Below, piece by piece: positions 13,341 to 23,404 of a stretch of DNA of 48,054 nt. The position numbers were made by a program, and so were the translations under genes. The DNA comes from Phycisphaerae bacterium. GTDB lineage: Bacteria; Planctomycetota; Phycisphaerae; UBA1845; UTPLA1. How positions within the stretch are numbered: position 1 is the stretch's first letter; every line of letters starts with the position of its first letter. The DNA lies in the NCBI GenBank assembly GCA_023150615.1, contig JAKLKO010000026.1, positions 1 through 48,054 of the forward strand. The letters run 5' to 3'. The notes beneath the pieces were generated by a model that saw nothing but the letters and a program-made list of their open reading frames with translations, made no database searches and was not told the origin of the DNA.

Positions 13341-16300
13341 ATGGCCGGACGAAGACCGGGACGTTTCATGGTTCATTGGCCCGGGGCAGTGTGGGGGATG
13401 GCGTGCATCGTCGCGGCGGCGTGCGCGGCGGGTTTTGCGCAGAATGCAAAACCCGGGGCGGAGAAGCCCCGCCTGGCAAGGCCGCCGCAGTTCAAGCCGG
13501 GGATTCTGCGCGACATCGCGAAGCGGGGTCGGGGCCAGCAGGCGGTTGAGATACCGGCCGGCGCGCTGACGCTTTCGATCGATCAGGACGCCGAGCGCTG
13601 GCTTTCGAAGGCGCGGCAGGCCGCGGAGCGCGGGGATTGGAAGCTGGCGGTGGATACGCTCTGGCGCGTGATCGACCAGCATGGTCGGTCCATGGTGCAT
13701 GACGAGCGCGGGGGCGTTCAGTCGGCGGCGGAATGCGTGTGGCGGGGGATCGCAAGCTGGCCGGCGGAGGGTCGCGAGGTTTACGAGTCGGTTCACGGGC
13801 CGGAGGCGTCGCGGCTGTTTTCGGATGCGGAGCGTTCGCTGGACCTTGAGGGGTTGCGGCGCGTGGCGCGTCGATACCGGTGGACGCGTGCAGGGGCGGC
13901 GGCGCTGGAGCGCGTGGCGGCGCTGGCGCTCGATCAGGGTTTAGCGTCCGAAGCGGCGGATGCGCTGGAGACGCTGGAGTCGTTGCCCAATCCGCCGCTG
14001 CCGCGGTGGAAGTTGCTGCTGCGTCGTGCGGTTGCCGAGCGCGCGGCCGGTCGGCAGGCGGAGGCGCTCGCGATCCTGCGCTCGCTGCGGCAACCGGACG
14101 AGGATGCGCCGGCGGACGCGCGCGTGCCGGAGTCGGAATCGGCGTTGCTGGCGACGGTAACGGAATACGTTCAGGATCGGGATGCCGGTTTGCGCGCGCG
14201 GTCGCGCGATACGTGGCCGCTGCCGATGGGCGGCGGGGACTGCCGTGCATGGAACGACGCGTTGTCGCCGTCGGCTGATGCGCAGTCACCGTGGCGGGTA
14301 TCTCTTCCGGGGACGGAGTCGATCGCGGCGTCGCGGATCGCGGACCTGTGCGTGCGTCACGGGCTGGGTCCGATCTGGCAGTTGGTGACGGACGGCCAGC
14401 GGTTGTACGTACGGTGTCCTGCGGGCGTTCTGGCGCTGGATGCGACGACGTTTGACGTCGCATGGGAAGCCGCGGTCCGGCCGACGGAGCGAGCCTCGAC
14501 GGCGGGGGCGTCGTTCATGCCGATCGTTCGCGGGGATTCGCTGCCGCAGTTCGGGGTGGACTACCTCGATGCGGAGAGTCTGAGGGTTCTCGCGGACGAG
14601 ATCGGCGGGATGATCGGCTTGGGTGCGGGGCTGGTGTTCGTCGTCGAGGAGCCGCGCGAGTGGCGCGAAGGCTCGGCGGTGTTCCGGCAGTTGGGTGGGC
14701 GGCAATGGGCGGTCGTGCAGCCGTTCGGGAGCGAACCGGTCGAGAACAGCCTTTTGGCGTTCGAGGCGCGGACGGGCAAGCTGGCGTGGATGCGCGGCGT
14801 GGGCGGACCGCCGACCGACGGACTGGTCGAGGCGCACTTTTTCTGCGTGCCGGTCGAGTGCGGGGATCGGCTCGTGGCGCCGTACCTGGCGGGGACGGAC
14901 CTGGGTCTGGCGGTCTTCGGGTCGGATGGGGCGCTGGTCGAGCGGGTCTCGCTTGGCAGCGCGCCGACGGAGTTGTTTCCGCGCAAGGGCGTGCTGCAGC
15001 CGACCTGTGTGGACGGCGAGCTGTACCTCGGAACCGGCGTCGGGACCGTGCTCGCGCTGTCGGCGGATGACCTGTCGGTGCGCTGGGTGGCGCGGTACAC
15101 GCGCGGCGGGGAGATTGCGGTCGAGACGAACGTGCTTCCGCCGGGCAAGCGTGGGATCCAGGTCGCGGTGGAGAGCGCGATACCTCCGGGGTGGGCGTCG
15201 TGCGCGCCCATCGTGGCGGGCGGGATGGTGATCGTCGCGCCGCCGGATTCGCCGTCGATCCTGGCACTCGATCGCCGGACGGGCGAAACGTTGTGGCAGG
15301 TCGCGCGCGAGAAGGGGCGCTACCTGATCGGGTGCGACGACGAGCGGTTGTACGTCGGCGGCGCCGCGATCCGTGCGTTGCGATTGTCGGACGGCAAGCG
15401 CGTCTGGACCTGCGACGGGATGGACGCGAGCGGGCGCGGCGCGCTGTGCGGTGGGCATGTGATCGTTCCGACGGTGCACGGACTGATGACGATCGACGCG
15501 GCCAGCGGCCAGGTCGTGTCCGGAGCGCCGGATTCGTCGGCGCGGCGCGTGATGGGAAACCTGGTGGCGCATGGCGGATCGCTGTATAGCGTGACGGCCG
15601 ACGCGCTGGAGCGGATACCTGACCTGGCGCGGTCGATCGAGGAGACCGAGAAGCAGCTCTCGCAGCGACCGCGCGACGCGGCGGTGCTGTTGCGCCTGGC
15701 GACGCTGGAATCGCTGCGCGGAGACGTGGATCGGGCGTCGTCGCTTCTGGAACAGGCGCGAAGCGGTGTGCGCGATGGCCACGAGTCGGACACGGAGCGG
15801 ATCGACGATCAGATCGATCATCTGTGGATCGAGATGCAACTCGCGCGCGCGGCCGAAGCGGCGGACGCGGAGCGGATCGACCTGTTGCAGGCGGCTGCCT
15901 TGGCGGCGCGGCGACCGTCGGATCGCCTGCGCGCGGGAATGATGCTGGCCGAAGCGGAGCGGTCGCGCGGGGCGCGGATGGCGGCGGTGCGGCGCTACGT
16001 CGATCTGGTGCAGACAGCCGGCGGGGAGGCGACGGAGCTGGAGCCGGGATTGAGCGCGACCGCGTGCGTGGCGATCGGCGAGCGGCTGGAGCGACTGTGG
16101 CGCGAGCTGGCGGAGGGGGAGCGCGACACGGCGCGGACGGAGATTCTGGAACGGACGGCCGGGCGTTCGACTGATGGACTGGCGCGGCTGTGCGACGGGC
16201 TTGGCGACACGCCGGTCGGTGCTGCGGCGGACATCGCGTGGGGACGACGGCTCCGGCGCGAGGGAGAAATCGAGGCGGCGGCGTTCGAGTTTCGCCGAGC

Positions 16301-17969
16301 TGCTGAACGCGCCGGCAGCGAGCATCGCGCGCTGGCGGCGGAGGCGTTTGCCGGGCTTGTGGAGGTGTACCTCGATCCGCCGGCGGGTATCGCGCCGCGG
16401 CCGGACCTGGCGGTGGCGGAGCTTCGCCGCCTGCGCGATGGATATCCGAACGAGTCGCTGCGCGACGCGTCCGGGGCGGCGGTGCCCGTTGGCATGTTCG
16501 TCGCGGACTGGGCGCGGCGACTGCCGGGCGGGAGCATCGAAGCGTATTTGTCGGAACGGGCGGCGGTCCCGGACTTTGCGAGCTGGGCGGTGGTGGGTCA
16601 GCGGGTCAGCCCGATGGACGCGGAACGCGTCGCGGCGTACCGGGTCTCGCCGGGCGGCAGTCAGCGCGAGAATCCCGCAGCGATCCTGAAACTGTCGAAC
16701 CAGATCGTCGGGATTGACCTCGCCGGAGCGCTTCCGGCGGCTGAGACGTGGTCAACCGATCTGGAGACGTCAGGCTACGGGTGGCAGATTCAGCAGCGGA
16801 TGCGGATGTCGTCGGCACGGTCACCGCGCAACGAGCGGTACGCGGTGTCCGGATTGGCGGCGGCGGTGTCGGTCGATGGGATGATCTACCGCGTGGGGAT
16901 TCCATCGGGACGGGTGCTGGGACCGCCGCTGGTGGTCAATCCGGCGATGGACGACCGTCCGGAGCCACCAGTGGTTTCGGTCGGCGGGTACTTCGTGTTT
17001 GCGCTGAACGGTCACACACTGGCTGCGGTGACGGAACGCGGAGGTGGCGGCCCGGCGTGGGTACGCGACCTGGGTGAAGACGTGCGAATCGAGCGGTTGT
17101 TCGTCGGCGAGGAACACGTCGTGGCGACGGACGACCTGCGGGGTTCGGCGTACGTGCTGCGTGCGTCGAGCGGACGCCTTCAGGCGCGGATCGGGATCGG
17201 GTCGGGTCAGCGCGCGGTGGGTCCGGGCGATACGGCGACGCCGGCGCCGGCCGTCGTCGAGTCGATGGTGTGCTCCGGCGAAACAACGGCGGTGAAGGGC
17301 TGGCACGCGGCGTCGGGCCGGTCGGTCTGGCGGCAGGAGCTGCCGGCGGCGGTGGTGTCGATTCGTCCGTTGGGCGAGGCGCATATCGGCGTCACGTGCG
17401 GGGAGTCGAAGTTCGCGGTGCTCGAGTCGCAGACGGGTCGAATCATGTGCGTGGCGGAGCTGACGGACACGCAGTTGCCGCCGGCGGCGGCGGCGATCGA
17501 CAGCGGCCAGCTTCTGCTCTTCGTGCGTGCAGCGTCGGATTCGGACGCGTGGCAACTGGCGGCGTTCGACGCGGCGACCGGCGCGCCGCTGTGGTCGCGC
17601 GGCGGGATGCTGAACGCGTTCGTCAACGATCGCATGCTGGTCGAGGGGCGCTCTGTGATTCCGGTGGTCGAGGTCATGCGGTTCGAGTCGAGCGCGAGGT
17701 CGGACGCGCCGTATTTTCCAAACCGGCCGGATGCATCGCAGACAACGGCGCGGGTCGTATTCGTCGACAAGACATCGGGAAATCGCGTGGGAGCGCCGAT
17801 TTCGCTTTCGGGCGAGGGGGGCCTGATCGGCGGACTCGTGCAGGACGTGATCATGAGCACGGATCGCATGCTGCTGGTCACTACGCAGGGCTACGCGGTG
17901 ATCGGCGGCGGGACGATTGCGCCGCCGTCGAATCGAACGGGCGGTTTGCCCGACGCGGGGACGCCGTGA
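13341..17969 (+). CDS. Exported PQQ-like beta-propeller / TPR protein
   Basis: This 1542-residue exported protein opens the thirteen-gene cluster. An N-terminal signal peptide (three or more Arg, then GAVWGMACIVAAACAAGFAQ) is followed by a helical TPR-like part (WLSKARQAAERGDWKLAVDT). A first propeller has PQQ-type blades (LAFEARTGKLAWMR, LALDRRTGETLWQV, RLSDGKRVWTCDG, IDAASGQVV). A second helical TPR-like region (RLATLESLRGDVDRASSLLE and on) and a second, weaker propeller near the C-terminus (GWHAASGRSVWRQE, AFDAATGAPLWSRG) complete it. Such blades usually scaffold proteins rather than bind PQQ here. The start is uncertain: ATG 13341 gives a basic n-region, ATG 13368 a shorter signal peptide, and the frame is open to 13188. 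The end shares GTGA with the next gene. Confidence 0.85.
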   Translation: MAGRRPGRFMVHWPGAVWGMACIVAAACAAGFAQNAKPGAEKPRLARPPQFKPGILRDIAKRGRGQQAVEIPAGALTLSIDQDAERWLSKARQAAERGDWKLAVDTLWRVIDQHGRSMVHDERGGVQSAAECVWRGIASWPAEGREVYESVHGPEASRLFSDAERSLDLEGLRRVARRYRWTRAGAAALERVAALALDQGLASEAADALETLESLPNPPLPRWKLLLRRAVAERAAGRQAEALAILRSLRQPDEDAPADARVPESESALLATVTEYVQDRDAGLRARSRDTWPLPMGGGDCRAWNDALSPSADAQSPWRVSLPGTESIAASRIADLCVRHGLGPIWQLVTDGQRLYVRCPAGVLALDATTFDVAWEAAVRPTERASTAGASFMPIVRGDSLPQFGVDYLDAESLRVLADEIGGMIGLGAGLVFVVEEPREWREGSAVFRQLGGRQWAVVQPFGSEPVENSLLAFEARTGKLAWMRGVGGPPTDGLVEAHFFCVPVECGDRLVAPYLAGTDLGLAVFGSDGALVERVSLGSAPTELFPRKGVLQPTCVDGELYLGTGVGTVLALSADDLSVRWVARYTRGGEIAVETNVLPPGKRGIQVAVESAIPPGWASCAPIVAGGMVIVAPPDSPSILALDRRTGETLWQVAREKGRYLIGCDDERLYVGGAAIRALRLSDGKRVWTCDGMDASGRGALCGGHVIVPTVHGLMTIDAASGQVVSGAPDSSARRVMGNLVAHGGSLYSVTADALERIPDLARSIEETEKQLSQRPRDAAVLLRLATLESLRGDVDRASSLLEQARSGVRDGHESDTERIDDQIDHLWIEMQLARAAEAADAERIDLLQAAALAARRPSDRLRAGMMLAEAERSRGARMAAVRRYVDLVQTAGGEATELEPGLSATACVAIGERLERLWRELAEGERDTARTEILERTAGRSTDGLARLCDGLGDTPVGAAADIAWGRRLRREGEIEAAAFEFRRAAERAGSEHRALAAEAFAGLVEVYLDPPAGIAPRPDLAVAELRRLRDGYPNESLRDASGAAVPVGMFVADWARRLPGGSIEAYLSERAAVPDFASWAVVGQRVSPMDAERVAAYRVSPGGSQRENPAAILKLSNQIVGIDLAGALPAAETWSTDLETSGYGWQIQQRMRMSSARSPRNERYAVSGLAAAVSVDGMIYRVGIPSGRVLGPPLVVNPAMDDRPEPPVVSVGGYFVFALNGHTLAAVTERGGGGPAWVRDLGEDVRIERLFVGEEHVVATDDLRGSAYVLRASSGRLQARIGIGSGQRAVGPGDTATPAPAVVESMVCSGETTAVKGWHAASGRSVWRQELPAAVVSIRPLGEAHIGVTCGESKFAVLESQTGRIMCVAELTDTQLPPAAAAIDSGQLLLFVRAASDSDAWQLAAFDAATGAPLWSRGGMLNAFVNDRMLVEGRSVIPVVEVMRFESSARSDAPYFPNRPDASQTTARVVFVDKTSGNRVGAPISLSGEGGLIGGLVQDVIMSTDRMLLVTTQGYAVIGGGTIAPPSNRTGGLPDAGTP

Positions 17970-19045
17970 GGCACGTCATTTTTCTTTGGGTGTTGATTCC
18001 GGTCGCACTACTGGTGGGGGCGATCCGGGTCGCGCCGGCCGACGTCGGCCGCGGCGCGAGCGTCCCACCGCGGTATCCGCCGCTGGTGACGGCGACGACC
18101 GACGCGGCGATCAAGAAGGGGCTGGCGTATCTGGCCGGGCGGCAGGCGTCCGACGGCGCATGGCGCGAGCAGGTGCACGGGGCGTACGGCGCGTACGCGG
18201 TCGCGATGACGTCGCTGTGCGGAATGGCGATGGCCGGTTCGGGCAGCACGCCGACGGAAGGTCCGTACGCGCCGGCGATCAACCGCGCGGTGACGTTTCT
18301 GCTTCGCAGCGCGCAGCCGAACGGGCTGATCTGCCGCGGCGGCGACGAGGAGTCGCGGTCGATGTACGGCCACGGTTTTTCGATGCTGTTTCTGTCACAG
18401 ATGATGGGAATGGAGGGCGATTCGGAACGGCGGGAGGAGATTCGTCGTGTGCTTCAGCACGGCGTGGAGCTGACGGGTCGGGCGCAGAGCCGGCTGGGCG
18501 GGTGGATCTATACGCCCGACTCCGGCGGCGACGAAGGCTCGGTAACCGTGACGCAGGTGCAGGCGCTGCGGGCGTGCCGCGATGCGGGCATCGCGGTGCC
18601 GCGGTCGATCATTCGCCAGGCGATGGCGTATCTCGACAAGTCGATCCAGCCGGACGGTGGGATCGCGTACCGGGTCGGGATGAGCGGGTCGCGTGCGCCG
18701 ATCACGGCGGCGGCGGTGGCGTGCTGGTTCAACGCCGGTCAGTACGATGATCCGCGGGCGACGCGGGCGCTGGACTACTGCCGGCGGAACATCGGGGTGG
18801 GGCGGGAATCGCAGAGCGTGTGGGGCCATTACTTCTACGCGCACCTGTACTACGCTCAGGTGCTCTATCTGGCGGGCGGCGATCGATGGAAGGAGTACTA
18901 TCCGGCGATCAGCGCGCGGTTCGTGGAGACACAAGCGGAAGATGGTTCGTGGGAAGGCGACAGCGTGGGGCGCGTCTACGGGACGGCGCTGGCGCTGACG
19001 ATACTGCAACTGCCGTACAACTACCTGCCCATCTACCAGCGGTGA
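17966..19045 (+). CDS. Prenyltransferase/squalene-cyclase-type alpha/alpha toroid repeat protein, exported
   Basis: This 359-residue protein has a signal peptide (HVIFLWVLIPVALLVGAIRV). It then has four or more toroid repeats, each with a KGLxYLxxxQxxDGxW-like signature: AIKKGLAYLAGRQASDGAW, GGWIYTPDSGGDEGSVTVTQ, AMAYLDKSIQPDGGIAYRV and FVETQAEDGSWEGDSVGRVY. The fold is that of terpene cyclases and protein prenyltransferases, but the DXDD cyclase motif is not seen. Family members beside planctomycete MoxR clusters are thought of as structural or binding proteins. The GTG at 17966 overlaps the preceding TGA (GTGA), with CGGGGAC as ribosome site. 27 nt separate it from the MoxR gene. Confidence 0.8.
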   Translation: MRHVIFLWVLIPVALLVGAIRVAPADVGRGASVPPRYPPLVTATTDAAIKKGLAYLAGRQASDGAWREQVHGAYGAYAVAMTSLCGMAMAGSGSTPTEGPYAPAINRAVTFLLRSAQPNGLICRGGDEESRSMYGHGFSMLFLSQMMGMEGDSERREEIRRVLQHGVELTGRAQSRLGGWIYTPDSGGDEGSVTVTQVQALRACRDAGIAVPRSIIRQAMAYLDKSIQPDGGIAYRVGMSGSRAPITAAAVACWFNAGQYDDPRATRALDYCRRNIGVGRESQSVWGHYFYAHLYYAQVLYLAGGDRWKEYYPAISARFVETQAEDGSWEGDSVGRVYGTALALTILQLPYNYLPIYQR

Positions 19046-19072
19046 CGACGACGGTCGAAAGGAGACGAGGCG

Positions 19073-20130
<1,058 letters not shown>

Positions 20131-20131
<1 letters not shown>

Positions 20132-21087
20132 TGGCGGATGGTCCCAAGGTGACGGGGACAGCGGCGGGGACGGAATCGGGCGCGGCGCGGTTCCTGCGGC
20201 CGGAGGTGCTGTCTCGGATCGGCGACCTGGAGCTGCGTGCGCGGCACGTGGTGGAGGGCTTCGTTTCGGGGATGCACCGCAGTCCGTACCGAGGGTACTC
20301 GGTGGAGTTCGCGGAACACCGGGAGTACGTCGCGGGTGACGACGTGCGCCACATCGACTGGCGGGTTTGGGGGCGGGCCGATCGCCTGTTCATCAAGCAG
20401 TACGAGGAAGAGACGAACCTGCTGACGCACCTGGTGGTCGATTGCTCGGCGTCGATGCGTTATCCGGAGGCACGGACACCGGAGCGAATGACGAAGTTCG
20501 AGTACGCGGCGACGCTGGCAGCGAGCTTGGCGTATCTGCTGGTGCATCAGCAGGACGCGGTGGGTCTGCTGCTGTTCGATCGTGCCGTGCAGACGGACCT
20601 GCCGGCGTCGGCCAGCGTGTCGCACCTTCGAGCGATCGTCGAGGGCCTGTCGCGGGCGCGGACGGAGGAGCCGTCTGAAGCGGGCGTCCTGTCGGGCGAG
20701 TTGGCTCAGCGGTTGCGTCGGCGCGGGCTGGTGGTGCTGATCTCAGACCTGCTGATGGACCTCGACACGATCGTGGAGAGCTTGGACCGATTCCGCTTTG
20801 ATCGGCACGAGGTCATCGTGATGCACGTGCTGGACGAGGACGAGCGGACCTTCCCGTTCAAGGAGCATACGCGGTTTGAATCGCTCGAGCCGCCGGAGGC
20901 GATGCTGACGACCGATCCGCAGTCACTGCGGGCGAGCTACCTCGAGGCGGTGGAGCGATTCGTGGCCCGGCTCGGCGCCGTTTGTGCGGACAGAGCCATC
21001 GACTACGTCGGCCTGACGACGACCGAGCGGCTGGACGTGGCGCTGCGGCGATATCTCGCGGCGCGGGCGCATCGGTTGCAACGGTGA
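20131..21087 (+). CDS. DUF58 domain protein (MoxR partner)
   Basis: This 318-residue protein has the DUF58 signature: YRGYSVEFAEHREYVAGDDV, then RHIDWRVWGRADRLFIKQYE, and a VWA-like segment with a degenerate MIDAS, VVDCSASMRY (D-x-S-x-S present). No membrane helix is seen, so this is the soluble form of DUF58. DUF58 proteins usually form one operon with MoxR and BatA-like proteins; their molecular role is unsettled. The ATG 20131 start overlaps the MoxR stop; a GTG at 20128 is in frame. Confidence 0.93.
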
Positions 21088-21094
21088 CGGCGTC

Positions 21095-23404
21095 ATGATG
21101 AGCTGGCTTGGGACGTGGCTGTTTCATCCGATGCTCGCGCTCGGCGGGCTGGCGGTGGCGTCACCGATCCTGATTCACATTCTATCCCGCCGGCGCGTGC
21201 GGCGGGTGCGCTGGCCGGCAATGGAGTTCTTGCTCGAAGCGCAGCGGCGTCGGCAACGTCGGGTGCAGATCGAGCAGTTGCTCCTGCTGCTGCTGCGTTG
21301 TCTTGTCGTGCTGGTCCTGACGCTGCTCGTGGCGCGGCCGTTCATCCGGCCGAGCGCCGCGGCGGCCATCCTGGGGTCGGCGCCTCGGACGGACCGGATC
21401 ATTCTGCTCGATGACTCGTACTCGATGGCGTATCGCGCGGGTCCGAACGAGAGCGTGTTTGAGCGCGCGACGCGGGCGGTCGGCCAGATCGTCGGCTGGG
21501 TCTCGGCGGAGTTCCCGGGCGATTCGCTGACGTTGCTGCGCCTCAGTGCGCCGAAGGAGGCGGCCGTCGCGGTCAGCCGCCTGGACGGCGACGGCGTCCG
21601 GCGGACGACGGATCGCCTGTCGCTCTTGACGGTCAGCGATGAGCGGGCGCGGTTCAAAGAGGCGATCGCGGCGGTCGCGTCGCACATCGAGGAATCGGCC
21701 GGGCAGGCGAACACGGTCGTCTACGTCGTGGGGGACTTTCAGCGCGTGGACTGGGTCTCGTCGGATGCGCGGTCGCCGGAGGCGTCGCTCATGGAACCGC
21801 TGCGGCGACGGAGCGAGTCGCGGCGCGGATTGAGCGTGGTGCTGGTCGACGTGGGGGTGGACCGCGCGGCGAACGTCGCCGTGACCGCGATCGAGGAGCG
21901 CGTGCCGCAGGTTGTGGCGGGCGTGCGGGCGACGTATGACGTGACCGTTGCAAACTTCGGCGACGAGGCGGTGACGGACGCGGAGTTGCAGGTTTCGGTC
22001 GCGGAGCAGGCATGGCCCGCGCAGCCGCTGGCGAGGATCGAGCCGTTTTCGACGGTTCGGCAGGCGGTGGAGGTGACGTTCGGGCGCGAGGGGGGCGATC
22101 GTCTGCGGGTTGAAGTGACGGGCGCGCGGTCGGCGAACCGGCTGGCGCTGGATGATCGGCGGACGCTGGGCGTATCGGTGCTGTCGGCGGTACCAATCCT
22201 GATCGTCGACGGCGAGCCGAACAACGACGCGTATCGCGACGAGGTCTTTCTGCTGCGGACTGCGCTGAATCCACCGGGGGAGATTCTGAGCGGCAACAGC
22301 GTGCGCGTGATCGATGACGAGCAGTTGGTCGCAACGGAGCTTCAGGCGTTTGCGCTCGTGGTGCTGGCGAACGTATATCGCGTGAGCGACGCAGGGCAGG
22401 AGAAGCTGGCGCGGTACGTCCGCGATGGGGGCGGCTTGCTGTGCTTTCTAGGCGATCAGGTCGACCCGGGGCATTACAACGATGCGCTGTACGCGGCGGG
22501 GCGCGGGTTCCTGCCGGCGGAGCTGGGCGACGTGTTGATCGCGCCGTCGGCGTCGGAGGGAGTCGCATTCGGATCGTTCGATGAGACGCACCCTGTGTTT
22601 CGCCCGTTTGCGGGCGCCGCGGCGCAGCTCCTGCGAGGCGTGCGGGTCTATCAGTACGTGACGGTGACGCCGGCGGGGGCGATCGCGGCGGAGTCGAGAC
22701 CGGCGGCGACGCAGCCAGGCGCCGGCATGCGGGAGGAATCGGCGTCGCACGGGATTCCCGCGGCGCGCGTGCTCGCATCGCTGGAGGACGCGGATCGATC
22801 GCCGCTGCTTTTGGAGCGCTCGTACGGCGCGGGGCGCGTCATCCTGTGCACGACGACGGCGGACCTGGAATGGAACGGCTGGGCGCGCGATCCGAGCTAC
22901 GTGGCAATGATGCTCCAACTTTCGCAATATCTGGCGCGGCGGTCGTCCGAAAGCGGCCAGACGCTGGTGGGTTCGCCGATTCGGGTCGAGCTGGATCCGA
23001 CGGTGTTTTCATCGAACGCGTCACTGCGGCTGCCGAGCTATCCGCAGGACCCGGCGCTGTCGCTGGAGGCGCGGGCGCAGGGCGTGTCGCTGGTGCTGAC
23101 GTGGGATCGGACGCGACGGGCAGGGGCGTACACGTTCGTGCTGAAGACGCTGGCCGGTGACGAGACCCTGCGATTCGCGGCGTGCAATCCGGATGCGGCC
23201 GAAAGTGATCTGCGCCGTGCGACGCCGGCGGAGCTGCGAACGGCCTGCGAGGGCGTTGCGGCGACGTACGTGCGCGACGTGGCAACGCTGTCGGGCGAGT
23301 CGCGCGAGGCGCGGCGCGAGTTGTGGTGGCCGTTGCTGCTGGTGGCGATCGGGTTGCTGGTGTCGGAGCAGGCGCTGGCGCGGTGGTTCGGGAGTCGCGG
23401 TTGA
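21095..23404 (+). CDS. BatA-domain / VWA membrane protein
   Basis: This 769-residue protein begins with the BatA N-terminal domain: a membrane helix (PMLALGGLAVASPILIHIL), the basic segment SRRRVRRVRWPAMEFL, and a second helix (LLLLLLRCLVVLVLTLLVAR). A VWA domain follows with an intact MIDAS start LLDDSYSM (D-x-S-x-S). The periplasmic part holds an Ig-like stretch and a region that looks like the glutamine-amidotransferase-type fold of such proteins (about 360-520). The C-terminus has a last helix, LLLVAIGLLVSEQALARWF. It includes the linker RPAATQPGAG. The two possible ATGs (21095, 21098) follow the DUF58 stop by 7 nt. The stop overlaps the next ATG by one base. Confidence 0.88.
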   Translation: MMSWLGTWLFHPMLALGGLAVASPILIHILSRRRVRRVRWPAMEFLLEAQRRRQRRVQIEQLLLLLLRCLVVLVLTLLVARPFIRPSAAAAILGSAPRTDRIILLDDSYSMAYRAGPNESVFERATRAVGQIVGWVSAEFPGDSLTLLRLSAPKEAAVAVSRLDGDGVRRTTDRLSLLTVSDERARFKEAIAAVASHIEESAGQANTVVYVVGDFQRVDWVSSDARSPEASLMEPLRRRSESRRGLSVVLVDVGVDRAANVAVTAIEERVPQVVAGVRATYDVTVANFGDEAVTDAELQVSVAEQAWPAQPLARIEPFSTVRQAVEVTFGREGGDRLRVEVTGARSANRLALDDRRTLGVSVLSAVPILIVDGEPNNDAYRDEVFLLRTALNPPGEILSGNSVRVIDDEQLVATELQAFALVVLANVYRVSDAGQEKLARYVRDGGGLLCFLGDQVDPGHYNDALYAAGRGFLPAELGDVLIAPSASEGVAFGSFDETHPVFRPFAGAAAQLLRGVRVYQYVTVTPAGAIAAESRPAATQPGAGMREESASHGIPAARVLASLEDADRSPLLLERSYGAGRVILCTTTADLEWNGWARDPSYVAMMLQLSQYLARRSSESGQTLVGSPIRVELDPTVFSSNASLRLPSYPQDPALSLEARAQGVSLVLTWDRTRRAGAYTFVLKTLAGDETLRFAACNPDAAESDLRRATPAELRTACEGVAATYVRDVATLSGESREARRELWWPLLLVAIGLLVSEQALARWFGSRG

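Noticed and set aside
13341..13450. Twin-arginine signal in the propeller protein (RRPGRF)
   Set aside because: The consensus S/T-RR-x-F-L-K is not met and the hydrophobic core is typical of a Sec signal.
13492..16325. Long minus-strand frames opposite the propeller/TPR gene (for example 14286-16325)
   Set aside because: Low-complexity Arg/His/Pro-rich peptides opposite a gene with clear repeats and a signal peptide; third-position GC bias explains the open frame.
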